Shown here: positions 49,291 through 58,883 of the stretch, one piece after another
How positions within the stretch are numbered: the stretch's first letter is position 1
Layout: each line of letters begins with the position of its first letter
Assembly: GCF_005239135.1 (NCBI RefSeq)
Contig: NZ_QKNX01000002.1
Location: 186,001-250,000 of the forward strand
Direction of reading: 5' to 3'
Origin: Natronomonas salsuginis
GTDB lineage: Archaea; Halobacteriota; Halobacteria; Halobacteriales; Haloarculaceae
DNA: 64,000 nucleotides
The notes under the pieces: generated by a model
Databases searched by the model: none
Told to the model about the DNA's origin: nothing
Seen by the model: the letters and a program-made list of their open reading frames with translations, nothing else
Made by a program: the position numbers and the translations under genes

Positions 49291-50541
49291 CTACCGATCC
49301 AATACGGCGTCGGCCGCCAGCTTCCCGCTCTCCAACGCGCCCTGAATCGACGACCACCGGGTGTAATCGCCGGCCAAGAAGACCTCGCCGTCGGGCGCGT
49401 CGACGCTCGGCAGCTCCTCGCGGAAGCCGGGGGGCTGAGGAAACTGCGCGAAGTCGACGCGATCGACGGCAACGACCTCGAACTCGCCGAAGTGGTTCGC
49501 CGGAAACCACGCCGCGAGCGCGTCCCTGACGACTCGGCCGAGTTCGGCGTCGGACTCCTCGCGCGATCCGAGAAAGGTCGCGCTCAGGAGCTGTCTGCCC
49601 TCCGGAGCGTACTCGGACGCGGCGGCGCTCATCGGGGCGACGGTGTTCGGCTCGTCGTCGACCGCGTTGAGGACGATCCGCGATCCCGTGTCGAGCGACT
49701 GGTGTTCCGGGAGCGTGCAGTGGACGGTCACGCAGGCTTTCGATCCGGTGGGCGTGCCGACGCCGGTCAGTTCGCCGGCGGTTTTCGGGTCCGTTGCGAC
49801 GACGACGGCGTCGGGTGATCGGGGGCCGGCGCTGGTGTCGACGCGAGGGCCGTCGGCGTCGATGGCGGTGACGGCGGCATCCGTTTCGATCGTCGCGCCG
49901 GCCGACTCTGCGCGCGCGCGGAGCTGGTCGGCGATCGCGCCCATGCCGTCGGCGGGGACCACTGTTTTGCCGTCCGAGAGCGCCTTGAACGTGTACTCGA
50001 AGACCGATGCCGACGTGCCCAGCGACCGATCGAGCGTGATTCCGCCGTAGAAGGGTGCCGCGAAGCGCTCGACGAACGCCGTGGAGAACCCCCGATCGGC
50101 GAGGTACTCCAGAATCGTCAGTCCACCGTCGTCATCGAGGAGCTCCGTCCAGCCGACGCGGTCGAGCTCCCGCTGCAGCTGAAAGAGCCGGAGTTTGTCC
50201 GCGGTCCGGACGTCGCGGTTCAACAGCGTGGGAAGCGCTGACCGGGGAGCGGCGAGCGGATCCGCGAGCGTCGAGCGGCGGTTCGGTCGGGCGATCGTCG
50301 CCCCAAGGGCGAACGGCCGAAGATCGAGCGCGTCGTAGTCGAGCTCCCGGCGCGCCGCGGGATAGGCGGTGGAGAGCACCTGGAACCCCCGGTCGAGCGT
50401 ATACCCGTCGACGACGCGCGAGCGGACTCGGCCGCCGACGCGCGGTTCGGCCTCGAACAGTTCGACTTCGGCCCCCGATTCAGCGAGGTGGCGCGCGGCG
50501 ACGAGTCCGGCAAGCCCACCACCTGCGACGGCGACGTGCAT
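49291..50541 (-). CDS. FAD-dependent oxidoreductase (amine oxidase / protoporphyrinogen oxidase-like)
   Basis: 416 residues. The FAD-binding motif is AGGGLAGLVAARHLAESGAEVELFEA, followed by GGRVRSRVVDGYTLDRGFQVL. The C-terminus has the second FAD-binding segment VFLAGDYTRWSSIQGALESGKLAA. The closest general types are NAD(P)-binding amine oxidases and phytoene-desaturase-like or protoporphyrinogen-oxidase-like proteins; there is no adjacent carotenoid or haem gene. The substrate is therefore unknown. The ATG at 50541 starts directly before the FAD motif. It is divergent from the threonine-synthase-like gene, 101 nt between starts. Confidence 0.9.
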   Translation of the reverse strand: MHVAVAGGGLAGLVAARHLAESGAEVELFEAEPRVGGRVRSRVVDGYTLDRGFQVLSTAYPAARRELDYDALDLRPFALGATIARPNRRSTLADPLAAPRSALPTLLNRDVRTADKLRLFQLQRELDRVGWTELLDDDGGLTILEYLADRGFSTAFVERFAAPFYGGITLDRSLGTSASVFEYTFKALSDGKTVVPADGMGAIADQLRARAESAGATIETDAAVTAIDADGPRVDTSAGPRSPDAVVVATDPKTAGELTGVGTPTGSKACVTVHCTLPEHQSLDTGSRIVLNAVDDEPNTVAPMSAAASEYAPEGRQLLSATFLGSREESDAELGRVVRDALAAWFPANHFGEFEVVAVDRVDFAQFPQPPGFREELPSVDAPDGEVFLAGDYTRWSSIQGALESGKLAADAVLDR

Positions 50542-50642
50542 GGGGCGGCTTCGTGCGGGACCGACAAACAGGTTTCCGTGTCGGCGATCCGCCGCGGATC
50601 GCGAAGGACAGGGCTTTGCCGGCGGCGGACGAACAGACGGGT

Positions 50643-51821
50643 ATGAGTGCGTTCGAGGGATTTCATTGCACCGACTGTGGGGCGACGACCGACGGCGATG
50701 ACGCGACGCGCTGTCCCGACTGTGGCGGCTCCTTGGATGCCCGCTACGATCTGGACGAACTCGACCTGTCGCGCGAGATGCTCGCCGAGCGCTCGGGCGG
50801 TTGGAAGCACCGCGAGCTGTTGCCGGTCGTCCCGTCGGGAATGGGCGAGGGCGACACCCCGCTCGTCGAGGCCCCCCGGCTGGCCGACGAACTGGGCATC
50901 GAGCGCGTTCTGATCAAAAACGAGGCGCACAACCCCACCGGATCGGTCACCGATCGGGGGCTGGCGCTCGTCGCCGAGACCGCCGCCCGCGCCGACGCGG
51001 ACACCCTCGCGCTGGCGACGAGCGGCGACGGTGGGCAATCGGCGTCGGCGTACGCCGCTCGCGCCGGGCTGACCTCGCGATCGTTCGTTCCGAGTCGAAC
51101 ACCGTTCATGGCCAAGGCGATGATCAACGTCCACGGGGGCGACATGCGTGTCGTTGAGGGGCGATTCGACGATGCGCGGGAGGCCTACGAGGACGCGAGA
51201 GAGTCGATGCCAGCGGCCGAAAAGGAGACGTGGTTCCCGGCCGGCCCGTTCGACTCGCCGTTTAGACACGAGGGAGCGAAACCGATCTACTACGAGGTCG
51301 CCGAGCAATTGGAGTGGACGGCGCCCGACGCCATCGTGACACCGGTCGGTCACGGTGCCACGCTCGCCGGCATCTGGAAGGGCGCGCGGGAGTTCGAATC
51401 GGTCGGCGTCATCGAGGGTACGCCCACGTTGTACGCCGCCCAGCCGGACGGCTGTGCGCCCGTCGTCGAGGCGCTCGAAACCGACGCCGATCCCGTGCCG
51501 TGGGAGGTTCCGGACACGGTCGTCGGCAGTCTCGAGATACCCGATCCGGCGGGCGGCCTGGCCGCGGTCGAGGCGGTTCGCGCCAGCGGCGGGTCCGGGG
51601 TCGCCGTCGACGATCAGGACCTCCTCGACAGCGCCGCGACGGTCGCCCAACACGGGGGGCTCGAGATCTCTATCGCCTGCGGAGCGGCCACGGCCGGCGC
51701 GTGGGAACTCGCCGAGAACGGCGCGTTCGACGCCGACGACACCGTCGTGCTTCTCAATACCGCGGCCGGAAACAAGGACGCCGATATCATCCGTAGTCGG
51801 CTCATGAGCCGCGGGATCTGA
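50643..51821 (+). CDS. Threonine synthase-like protein lacking the PLP lysine
   Basis: 392 residues. An N-terminal zinc ribbon (Cys9, Cys12, Cys24, Cys27) is followed by a fold-type II PLP-enzyme body: EGDTPLVEAPRLADELG, KNEAHNPTG, VTPVGHGATLAGIWKG. Where threonine synthase and relatives have SFKDRG, with the Lys that binds PLP, this protein has SVTDRG, with Thr103 in that place. The following PLP-phosphate loop is also changed: TSGDGGQSASAYAARAG instead of SSGNTG. The protein keeps the scaffold but probably cannot form the internal aldimine. It may be regulatory, structural, or bind an amino acid. The codons at 50943-50957 read TCG GTC ACC GAT CGG, so the change is in the DNA as given. Confidence 0.85.
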   Translation: MSAFEGFHCTDCGATTDGDDATRCPDCGGSLDARYDLDELDLSREMLAERSGGWKHRELLPVVPSGMGEGDTPLVEAPRLADELGIERVLIKNEAHNPTGSVTDRGLALVAETAARADADTLALATSGDGGQSASAYAARAGLTSRSFVPSRTPFMAKAMINVHGGDMRVVEGRFDDAREAYEDARESMPAAEKETWFPAGPFDSPFRHEGAKPIYYEVAEQLEWTAPDAIVTPVGHGATLAGIWKGAREFESVGVIEGTPTLYAAQPDGCAPVVEALETDADPVPWEVPDTVVGSLEIPDPAGGLAAVEAVRASGGSGVAVDDQDLLDSAATVAQHGGLEISIACGAATAGAWELAENGAFDADDTVVLLNTAAGNKDADIIRSRLMSRGI

Positions 51822-51894
51822 GGCGGTGGTCCGACCGGGATCGGCGATCGATCCGACCGTGAAGGTAATGATAACTGGGAACATACCTCGCGCA

Positions 51895-52869
51895 ATGTCA
51901 GTCGAGCGCATCCAGAGAGTGATCCGGTCGTTCGGATCCACGCGGCTCCTTCCAGTCGCGGGGATGTGTCTCAGCGTTCTTTTGTTCCCGAAAGTCGCGC
52001 CGATGTGGGTGCTGCACGTCCTCGGCGGAATCACTGGATTCCTCAACGCGATCGCCAGCAACCTCCTGTGGGAGCTGGCCAACAGGGAGTGGCTCGCCGG
52101 CGCGGCGGTCGTCGGGGGGTACATACGGGAGGCGCTCGGGGAGATCGAGGCCGAACGGGAGTTCACCGAGGCCGAACGGGACGCCCTCGAGGTGTTCGCA
52201 GCGGACGTCCGCGCGATGACCGTTCACCGCGGGGCGAACGTCAACACGAACGCGCCAGTCCTCTCGGTGAGGGCCAACGACACCGAACAACTCGCGCAGA
52301 TACGAACGCGGTACCGAGAGACAGTCATGTCCGTCCCGAACTACGACGAGATGTACGACAGCGGGTTCGATCGGAGTTTCGCCGCCGAGTTCGGCGACGA
52401 CCTCGCGGCCGTCGTCGAGGGCGGAACGCAGTTCTCCCGCCCGGTTCGTCAGTTACTCGTCACCCAGACGTCGACGTCCATCGAAGAACGAGAGCGACAT
52501 CTCGACGCGCTCACGGTCGAACGGAGCTCCGTGGAGAGCGCCAGGAGGCACCTCGAAGAAACCGACCGGCTCCTCGAACGAACGGAGCCGCGACGCCTCA
52601 TCCACAGTTCGTTCGAGGAGCTACTCGAATACGATCGAGACATCCGCGCGGCGACGGAGTCGTACCAGCAGTTGCTCGAAGCGCGCCAACGCGAGCTCCA
52701 CGCGAACAGCCGGTCACTCCGGCGCCGGTCGAAGCGGACGTTCTTTCAGGAGTACCTCTACCAGGCGCTCGACACGCCGTTTCCAGTCCTCGCCGCGACG
52801 CTGGATCGGCTCCGAACGTTGGGCGACCGGCAGCGGGCGGTCGTCGATTCGATCGCGCGCCGATACTGA
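51895..52869 (+). CDS. Haloarchaeal membrane-anchored coiled-coil protein, function unknown
   Basis: 324 residues. One or two hydrophobic segments lie at about residues 18-62 (LLPVAGMCLSVLLFP and LHVLGGITGFLNAIA). The remainder is a hydrophilic, charged helix-rich region with heptad-like spacing (ESARRHLEETDRLLERT, EYDRDIRAATESYQQLLEARQRELHANS). The pattern resembles haloarchaeal DUF7260-type proteins, though I am not certain of that family. No catalytic motif is seen. The ATG at 51895 (MSVERIQRVIRSFG) is chosen over upstream in-frame starts at 51826 and 51871, which add no conserved sequence. It stands alone before the toxin-antitoxin pair. Confidence 0.7.
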   Translation: MSVERIQRVIRSFGSTRLLPVAGMCLSVLLFPKVAPMWVLHVLGGITGFLNAIASNLLWELANREWLAGAAVVGGYIREALGEIEAEREFTEAERDALEVFAADVRAMTVHRGANVNTNAPVLSVRANDTEQLAQIRTRYRETVMSVPNYDEMYDSGFDRSFAAEFGDDLAAVVEGGTQFSRPVRQLLVTQTSTSIEERERHLDALTVERSSVESARRHLEETDRLLERTEPRRLIHSSFEELLEYDRDIRAATESYQQLLEARQRELHANSRSLRRRSKRTFFQEYLYQALDTPFPVLAATLDRLRTLGDRQRAVVDSIARRY

Positions 52870-52931
52870 TCGGTGGACGATAGAAGGGTACGAGTCGAGA
52901 CGGTGTGATGGGTAAGCCAATAATTTCGGGG

Positions 52932-52940
52932 AATATTTTT
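52932..52940 (+). promoter_or_regulatory. TATA box of the antitoxin-toxin pair
   Basis: AATATTTTT lies 26-34 nt upstream of the antitoxin ATG at 52966 in a locally AT-rich stretch; it predicts a leaderless or nearly leaderless bicistronic mRNA. Confidence 0.55.
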
Positions 52941-52965
52941 GTCTGTACCCACAGTAGATCACAGT

Positions 52966-53196
52966 ATGTCCGATGCGACACTCGACGACCGAGGGCGTCT
53001 GACGCTACCAAAGGAGATGCGCGAGCGGTACGGGGACCGCTACCACATCGTCGAGGTTCACGACGCGATCAAGTTGATCCCGGTCGCCGACGACCCGCTC
53101 GACACACTCCGAGACGAGTTTTCTGGCGTTGAGAAGACGGCAGAGGAACTTCTCGATGAGGCTCGCGAAGCGGCGCTGGACGAGGCGGGACGCTGA
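52966..53196 (+). CDS. AbrB/MazE-type antitoxin (VapB-like)
   Basis: 76 residues. The N-terminal 45 residues form a SpoVT/AbrB swapped-hairpin DNA-binding domain (TLDDRGRLTLPKEMRERYG, VEVHDAIKLIPV). The C-terminal helix (KTAEELLDEAREAALDEAGR) is the expected toxin-binding part. It would neutralise the PIN toxin encoded immediately downstream and repress the shared promoter. The start at 52966 is favoured by a TATA element; a TTG at 52939 is the only earlier option. Confidence 0.9.
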   Translation: MSDATLDDRGRLTLPKEMRERYGDRYHIVEVHDAIKLIPVADDPLDTLRDEFSGVEKTAEELLDEAREAALDEAGR

Positions 53197-53571
53197 ATGT
53201 ACGCGGAAACCGATTTCCTCCTCGCGCTCATCAAAGACGAAGGCTGGCTCGGCGAAGGTGCCGAAACGGTGTACCGAAATCATCGTGACGAACTGTGGAC
53301 GTCGCAGTTTACGCTCATTGAACTACTCTTGGTCGCCTACCGGGAAGACAGGGATACGGAACGAGTCGTCGCCAACGCCGCCAATCTCGTGGATGTTCGC
53401 GGCGACGTTGAGACGGTCGTCACGGCGGCAGCGTACGTCGAGGATGACGAGTTCACGCCCTTCGACGCGCTTCACATCGTCGAGTCGGACGGTGACACCA
53501 TCGTCTCCAGCGACGGCGCGTATGAGGGGTTCGCCCCTCGCCTCGACCTGAAGAGCGTGACCGAGGAATAA
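53197..53571 (+). CDS. PIN-domain ribonuclease toxin (VapC-like)
   Basis: 124 residues of the PIN fold. The four acidic metal-binding residues are recognisable: Asp6 (MYAETD), Glu42 (TLIELL), Asp90 (PFDALH) and Asp106 (SSDGAYE). It is a Mg-dependent RNase, presumably cutting tRNA or another RNA to slow growth when unchecked. Its ATG directly follows the antitoxin TGA with no gap. All catalytic residues are intact, so the pair is likely functional. It lies 42 nt upstream of rfcL on the same strand, so read-through into rfcL is possible. Confidence 0.9.
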   Translation: MYAETDFLLALIKDEGWLGEGAETVYRNHRDELWTSQFTLIELLLVAYREDRDTERVVANAANLVDVRGDVETVVTAAAYVEDDEFTPFDALHIVESDGDTIVSSDGAYEGFAPRLDLKSVTEE

Positions 53572-53613
53572 CGCTCCGCAACCACTAAACGCGTCTCCCA
53601 CCTTCCCTCGACA

Positions 53614-55095
53614 ATGAGCGATTGGACGGAGAAATACCGCCCGACGACGCTGTCGGAGGTCCGCGGCAACGACAAGGCCCGCGACGCCCTGAACGCGTGG
53701 GCCGACACCTGGGACGAACACGGCGAGGCGGTCGTCATCCACGGCTCGCCGGGGGTCGGCAAGACGTCCGCAGCCCACGCGCTCGCCAGCGACATGGGGT
53801 GGCCCGTCCTCGAAATGAACGCCTCCGACGCGCGGACGAAAGACGAGATCGAACGCTTCGCGGGACGGGCGGCGGCCAACACGACGCTCGGAAGCGAGCG
53901 ACAGCTCATCATTCTCGACGAGGCGGACAACCTCCACCAGCACAAGGATCGAGGGGGAGCCGCCGCGATGACCCGGCTCGTCAAGGGCGCGACCCAGCCA
54001 GTCGTCCTTATCGCCAACGAGTACTACGACATGTCCTCGGGGCTCAGGAGCGCCTGCCGAGAGATCGAGTTCCGCGACATCTCCGCGCGCTCGATCGTTC
54101 CCGTTCTCCGCGATATCTGCCGACAGGAGGGCGTCGAGTTCGACGAGGCGGTGCTCAAGCGGATCGCCGAGGCGAACCGCGGCGACCTTCGAGGCGCGAT
54201 CAAGGACATGCAGGCTCGCGAGAAGGACGGCGAGATACGCGCGGAGGGCAGCGAGGGCGAGCGCGACCGAACGGAGAATATCTTCTCGTTTCTCGACGCC
54301 GTGTTGAAAGAGCAATCTGCCGAGGAGGCACTCCAGACGGCCTACGCCGTCGACGAGACGCCCGACGATCTGCTCCAGTGGATCGAGGACAAGGTGCCGA
54401 AGGTCTACGAGGGCGACGAACTGGCCGACGCCTACGAACACCTCGCGAACGCCGACGTGTGGCTCGGGCGCGTCCGCGCGACGCAGAACTACACGTACTG
54501 GCGCTACGCGACGGACAACGTCGCGGCGGGCGTCGCCGCGGTCAGGCAGTCAGATCGCGGCGGCTGGACGCGCTACGGCGGCGCGCCCTATCGCTCCTCG
54601 CGGGACGCGACGCGCGATCACATCGCCGAACGGATCGCCACGACCGCGGGTGTCTCGACGGCGACCGCGCGACGGGAGATCATGCCGTATCTCGCCGCCA
54701 TGACCCACCACTGTCGCAACCGAGATCTCACAGTTCGGATGACCGCCCGCTACGACCTCGACGCCGAACACGTCTCCTTTCTCACCGGCTCGGGGAAGAC
54801 GACGAACAAGGTGCAGGGGATCGTCGAAGAGGCCAGAGAGCGGACCGAAGCCGAGACCGTCGAACACTCGGAGGGCGCGTTCGCGGGTGGTGAGTTCTCC
54901 GAGACCGACGACGAAGGCGGCGACGAGACTGGAGACGAGAGCGCGGGGACGCTCGCGGCGTTCGGCACGAACGACTCGGACGACGGAACGGGTGCCGATA
55001 TCGACGAGGCGACAGAAGACGAATCGTCGGCCACCGAACGCGCCGAGGCGGCCGAGGAGGACGATGGGCAGTCCGGACTCTCGGATTTCATGTAA
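53614..55095 (+). CDS. rfcL: Replication factor C large subunit
   Basis: 493 residues. It belongs to the clamp loader that opens PCNA rings on DNA with ATP. The AAA+ module has Walker A GSPGVGKT at 44-51, Walker B LIILDEADN, and sensor/arginine-finger region YDMSSGLRSACREIEF. The C-terminal collar ends with a long Asp/Glu-rich tail, and the last residues QSGLSDFM form a PCNA-interacting (PIP-box) motif. This domain order and length are typical of archaeal RfcL. The opening MSDWTEKYRPTTLSEVRGN is the family start. Confidence 0.95.
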   Translation: MSDWTEKYRPTTLSEVRGNDKARDALNAWADTWDEHGEAVVIHGSPGVGKTSAAHALASDMGWPVLEMNASDARTKDEIERFAGRAAANTTLGSERQLIILDEADNLHQHKDRGGAAAMTRLVKGATQPVVLIANEYYDMSSGLRSACREIEFRDISARSIVPVLRDICRQEGVEFDEAVLKRIAEANRGDLRGAIKDMQAREKDGEIRAEGSEGERDRTENIFSFLDAVLKEQSAEEALQTAYAVDETPDDLLQWIEDKVPKVYEGDELADAYEHLANADVWLGRVRATQNYTYWRYATDNVAAGVAAVRQSDRGGWTRYGGAPYRSSRDATRDHIAERIATTAGVSTATARREIMPYLAAMTHHCRNRDLTVRMTARYDLDAEHVSFLTGSGKTTNKVQGIVEEARERTEAETVEHSEGAFAGGEFSETDDEGGDETGDESAGTLAAFGTNDSDDGTGADIDEATEDESSATERAEAAEEDDGQSGLSDFM

Positions 55096-55282
55096 CGCAC
55101 CGCGGCGACGGACTCGGCTCAGTTCCGCTCCGAGGAGGTATCCAATTCGGGCGTCGACCTCGGTCGTTGCGTCGAACACGAGCCGTGAGGTATTTCGCCA
55201 CGACTGCGGAGTGTGGATCGTCGTTCACAGCGAACCCGACAGCTGTCGAGCCGAGGATCGATCGAACAGCTGTCTGACTAAT

Positions 55283-57538
55283 TCAATCGTCGTCCTGTGC
55301 ATCGACGACGGCGACGCCGGCGAGGTTGACGATATCTTTGACCTCGTCGCCGCGCTGGAGGACGTGGACGGGTTTGTCCATGCCGACGAGCATCGGGCCG
55401 ATGGCTTCGGCTCCGCCGAGTCGCTGCAAGAGCTTGTACGCGATGTTGCCCGCCTCCAGGTTCGGAAACACCAACACGTTCGCCGGCTCGTCGAGGTCGG
55501 AGAACCCGTACGTGCCCTCGAGCATCTCCTCGACGACAGCAGTGTCGGCCTGCATTTCGCCGTCCACTGGGAAGTCGACTGCCGGATCCTCGCGCAGCCG
55601 ACGTGCGGCCTCGCGGGGCTTTCGCGTTCCCTCGTTGTCGACGCTGCCGAAATCCGAGTACGACAACAGCGCGGCCCGCGGTTCGACGTTGAACCGTCGG
55701 GCGAGGTTTGCCGTCTGCTTCGTCACCTCGGTGAGGATATCCTCGTCGGGGGTCTGATTGACGGTGGCGTCGGCGACGAAGACGACGCGGTTTTTGAACG
55801 TCAGCATGTACACGCCCGCGGCGTACTCCGAGTCGGCGTCCGTGCCGACGATCTGCAATGGCGGCCGAAGCGCCGAGGGGTAGTGGTGCATCAGCCCGGT
55901 CAGCATCGCGTCGGCGTCGCCCATCTCCACCATCACGCTCCCGAGATAGTTGCCGTCTTCGATGAGTTCGTCCGCCTCGCGTCGGGTGACGCCCTTCCGC
56001 TGGCGAAGCTCGTACAGTCGCTCCGCGTACGGCGAGAGGTTCCCCTCCTCGGGGTCGACGATCTCGGGCTCGAAATCGAGGCCGAGTCGCTCGGCGTGCG
56101 CCCAGACCTCGTCCCGGTCGCCGATGAGCACGGGTTCGGCGATGCCTTGGTCGACCAGCTGATAGGCCGCCCGGACCATCTTCTCGTCGTCGCCCTCGGC
56201 GAGGACGAGGCGTTTGGGATCGCTTTTGGCCTTGTTGAGCACGACCCGCATCATCTCTCTGGACTTCCCCAACCGCGCCTCGAGCCGTTCGGCGTACCGT
56301 TCGAGGTCGAGTTCCGTCCGAGCGCAGTCGCTGTCGATCGCCGCCTTTGCGACGGCGGGGGCGACTTCGAATAGCACGCGCGGGTCGAGCGGTTTGGGGA
56401 TGATGTACTCGGGGCCGAACTGGAGCGGTTGGTCGCCGTAGGCTTTGACGACGGCGTCGGGGACGTCCTGTTTGGCGAGGTCGGCCAGCGCCTCGGCGGC
56501 CGCCACTTTCATCGCCTCGTTGATCTCCGTCGCCCGCACGTCGAGCGCGCCGCGGAAGATGAACGGGAAGCCGAGTACGTTGTTCACCTGATTCGGATAA
56601 TCCGAGCGTCCCGTTGCCATGATCACCGTGTCGTCGCGGGCCTGCTTTGCGTCCTCGTAGCTGATTTCCGGATCGGGGTTCGCCATGGCGAAGATGACGG
56701 GATCGTCGGCCATCGAGCGGACCATCTCCTCGGAGACGATCCCCCCGACCGACAGCCCGGCGAACACGTCCGCACCCGCCATCGCGTCCGCGAGGTCTCC
56801 CCCGGGGACCGGACTCGCGAACTCCCGTTTGAACTCGTTGACGTCGCCTGATTCGGCGCGCTCCTCGGTGATGATCCCCGAGGAGTCACACATCGTGATG
56901 TTGTTCGCGTCCACGCCGAGCGTGACGTAAAACCGCGCCGTCGCGATGGCGGACGCCCCCGCGCCGGAGAAGACGATCTGGAGTTCGTCGAGCGATTTGC
57001 CGGTGATCTCGGCGGCGTTCAACAGCGCCGCCCCGGAGATGATCGCCGTGCCGTGTTGGTCGTCGTGAAACACCGGGATGTCCATCTCCTCACGCAGCCG
57101 TGACTCGATCTCAAAACACTCCGGTGCTTTGATGTCTTCGAGGTTGATCCCCCCGAACGTCGGCTCCATCGCGCTGACCGACGTGATGATGTCCTCGGGA
57201 TCGTGCTGGTCGAGTTCGATGTCGAAGACGTCGATGTCAGCGAAGCGCTTGAACAATACGCCCTTGCCCTCCATCACGGGTTTGGATGCTTGCGCGCCGA
57301 TATCGCCGAGACCCAATACAGCGGTCCCGTTCGAGACGACGCCGACCATGTTCCCTTTGCTCGTGTAGGTGTACGCCTCCTCGGGGGTTTTCGCGATCTC
57401 GTTGCACGGGGCCGCAACGCCCGGTGAGTACGCCAGCGACAGATCCCGTTGGGTGTTCGTCGGCTTTGTGGTCGAAATTTCGATCTTCCCCGGCGGGTCG
57501 ATCCGGTGATACTCCAGTGAATCCTCGTCCAATCCCAT
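55283..57538 (-). CDS. maeB: NADP-dependent malic enzyme with phosphotransacetylase-like domain (MaeB type)
   Basis: 751 residues. The malic-enzyme half (about 1-420) has [15 protein letters not shown] with the catalytic Tyr region, [13 protein letters not shown], and the NADP fold [15 protein letters not shown]. The C-terminal half (about 430-751) is a phosphotransacetylase-like domain ([28 protein letters not shown]), which in MaeB enzymes is usually regulatory, binding acetyl-CoA. It decarboxylates malate to pyruvate, supplying NADPH, and links to the acetyl-/propionyl-CoA metabolism encoded upstream. The ATG at 57538 ([12 protein letters not shown]) matches the family; bases 55096-55282 downstream are non-coding. 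Confidence 0.95.
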   Translation of the reverse strand: MGLDEDSLEYHRIDPPGKIEISTTKPTNTQRDLSLAYSPGVAAPCNEIAKTPEEAYTYTSKGNMVGVVSNGTAVLGLGDIGAQASKPVMEGKGVLFKRFADIDVFDIELDQHDPEDIITSVSAMEPTFGGINLEDIKAPECFEIESRLREEMDIPVFHDDQHGTAIISGAALLNAAEITGKSLDELQIVFSGAGASAIATARFYVTLGVDANNITMCDSSGIITEERAESGDVNEFKREFASPVPGGDLADAMAGADVFAGLSVGGIVSEEMVRSMADDPVIFAMANPDPEISYEDAKQARDDTVIMATGRSDYPNQVNNVLGFPFIFRGALDVRATEINEAMKVAAAEALADLAKQDVPDAVVKAYGDQPLQFGPEYIIPKPLDPRVLFEVAPAVAKAAIDSDCARTELDLERYAERLEARLGKSREMMRVVLNKAKSDPKRLVLAEGDDEKMVRAAYQLVDQGIAEPVLIGDRDEVWAHAERLGLDFEPEIVDPEEGNLSPYAERLYELRQRKGVTRREADELIEDGNYLGSVMVEMGDADAMLTGLMHHYPSALRPPLQIVGTDADSEYAAGVYMLTFKNRVVFVADATVNQTPDEDILTEVTKQTANLARRFNVEPRAALLSYSDFGSVDNEGTRKPREAARRLREDPAVDFPVDGEMQADTAVVEEMLEGTYGFSDLDEPANVLVFPNLEAGNIAYKLLQRLGGAEAIGPMLVGMDKPVHVLQRGDEVKDIVNLAGVAVVDAQDDD

Positions 57539-57651
57539 GGAGGTACCCCGCACAGAGACCTCAAAAAGCTACTCACCGAGACCCGTCATGACTGTCTGGT
57601 TCCGTCCGGAGATATTCGAGGAAAACGGACAACTGACGCCCGGTTTCGGGA

Positions 57652-57659
57652 GATATATC
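57652..57659 (+). promoter_or_regulatory. TATA box of the heme A synthase gene
   Basis: GATATATC is centred 28 nt upstream of the ATG at 57684, as for a leaderless mRNA. Confidence 0.55.
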
Positions 57660-57683
57660 ACGATCCGGTACCGAGATTGAACC

Positions 57684-58520
57684 ATGGACACTCGACGGTT
57701 ACTGCTCGTGACCGCGGTCACGACGGCCATCACGGCACTGGTCGGCGTCATCACGGCGACATCCGGCGCGGGACTGACCTGCGAAGCCCGGTGGCCGCTG
57801 TGTGACGGTGCGGTCTTCGGGCTCTTCCCGGCGAACTTTATGTCGTTCATCGAATGGTTCCACCGCCTCGTCGCGATGATCACCGGCTTTTTCATCATCG
57901 GCTCGGCGGTTGCCACGTGGCGTGGCGGCGAGAGCCGCCGCGTCCGATTCGCGACGCTCGCGGCGTTGCTCTTGACGCCGCTACAGGTCGTCTTCGGGGC
58001 GTTCACCGTCCTCGTCTATGAGTTCGTCTTCGGCTACTCGGTGCTCGTGTTGACGATCCACTTCGGGCTTGCGTCACTCATTCTCGGACTGCTCGTCGCC
58101 GCGACCGTGTGGGCGTACGCTGACGTGTCGTCGGTATCGCCGACCGGAATCCAGCGAGCCGGCACGATCGCACTCCTCGGGTTCCCGATCATGGTCGTGC
58201 TCACGCCCCGGCTGTTCTTCGCGTTCGGTGAGATCATACAGTTCACCTACTACGCGATCGGCTTCGCGATGTTCTCGTCGCTCGCGATCGTCGCGCTGTT
58301 GGGCCGCGAGCTCGGCCTCCGGGACGTCTCCATCGCCGGGGCCGCCGCGGCGATACTCGTCATCGCCGAACTCATCGTTGCTCGGCAGGCCTTCGGCGAC
58401 GCTGGCCAGCTCCTGATCGTCGGCCTCTCGATTGCCACGTTCGTGCTGACACTCGGTGCGGTGTGGCGCCTTCGGTCGCTCGGTGGCATGCCGAGGACCT
58501 CCCCGCTTTCGAGCGATTGA
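57684..58520 (+). CDS. ctaA: Heme A synthase (CtaA/COX15 family)
   Basis: 278 residues with about eight membrane helices. It oxidises the C8 methyl of heme O to give heme A for the terminal oxidase. Haem-ligand His residues are visible in IEWFHRLVAMITG and in LTIHFGLASLILG. The Cys pair CEARWPLC in the first outside loop matches the conserved cysteines of CtaA proteins from aerobes. The ATG at 57684 gives MDTRRLLLVTAVTTAITALVG. It is divergent from malic enzyme; no oxidase subunit gene is in the window. Confidence 0.93.
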   Translation: MDTRRLLLVTAVTTAITALVGVITATSGAGLTCEARWPLCDGAVFGLFPANFMSFIEWFHRLVAMITGFFIIGSAVATWRGGESRRVRFATLAALLLTPLQVVFGAFTVLVYEFVFGYSVLVLTIHFGLASLILGLLVAATVWAYADVSSVSPTGIQRAGTIALLGFPIMVVLTPRLFFAFGEIIQFTYYAIGFAMFSSLAIVALLGRELGLRDVSIAGAAAAILVIAELIVARQAFGDAGQLLIVGLSIATFVLTLGAVWRLRSLGGMPRTSPLSSD

Positions 58521-58603
58521 GGGACGAATCGTCTACTGACGGGGCCGCCGAAACGCTCGCCGCCCCACCAACGCTTAACCGGAAGCGGATCGTTACAGGG
58601 CGT

Positions 58604-58882
58604 ATGAGCGATAGACTCTCCGACGACGAGATCGACGCTGAGCTCCCCGACGGCTGGACGCGCGACGGCGACGAGATCGTTCGCACGTTCGAGTTCGACT
58701 CCTATCTCGAAGGCGTCGGGTTCGCCTCGGGTGCGGGCGGCCTCGCCGAGGAGGCGTTTCACCACCCCGAGATGAGGATCGGGTGGCGCGAGGTCGAGGT
58801 TCGGCTGACGACGCACGACGCGGGGGGAATCACTAAGAAGGACCTCGACCTCGCGGCCCGGTTCAACGAGTTGGCGGGCTGA
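58604..58882 (+). CDS. Pterin-4a-carbinolamine dehydratase
   Basis: 92 residues, the compact PCD/DCoH fold. The active-site motif is FHHPEMRIGWREVEVRLTTHDAGG (read in parts: HHP, then THDAGG-ITKKD), with the conserved His residues. It dehydrates 4a-hydroxytetrahydropterins, protecting or recycling pterin cofactors; archaeal versions may also assist pterin chemistry in folate or molybdopterin metabolism. The ATG at 58604 gives MSDRLSDDEIDAELPDGW, the usual family start. It ends 1 nt from the convergent LUD gene. Confidence 0.93.
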   Translation: MSDRLSDDEIDAELPDGWTRDGDEIVRTFEFDSYLEGVGFASGAGGLAEEAFHHPEMRIGWREVEVRLTTHDAGGITKKDLDLAARFNELAG

Positions 58883-58883
58883 T

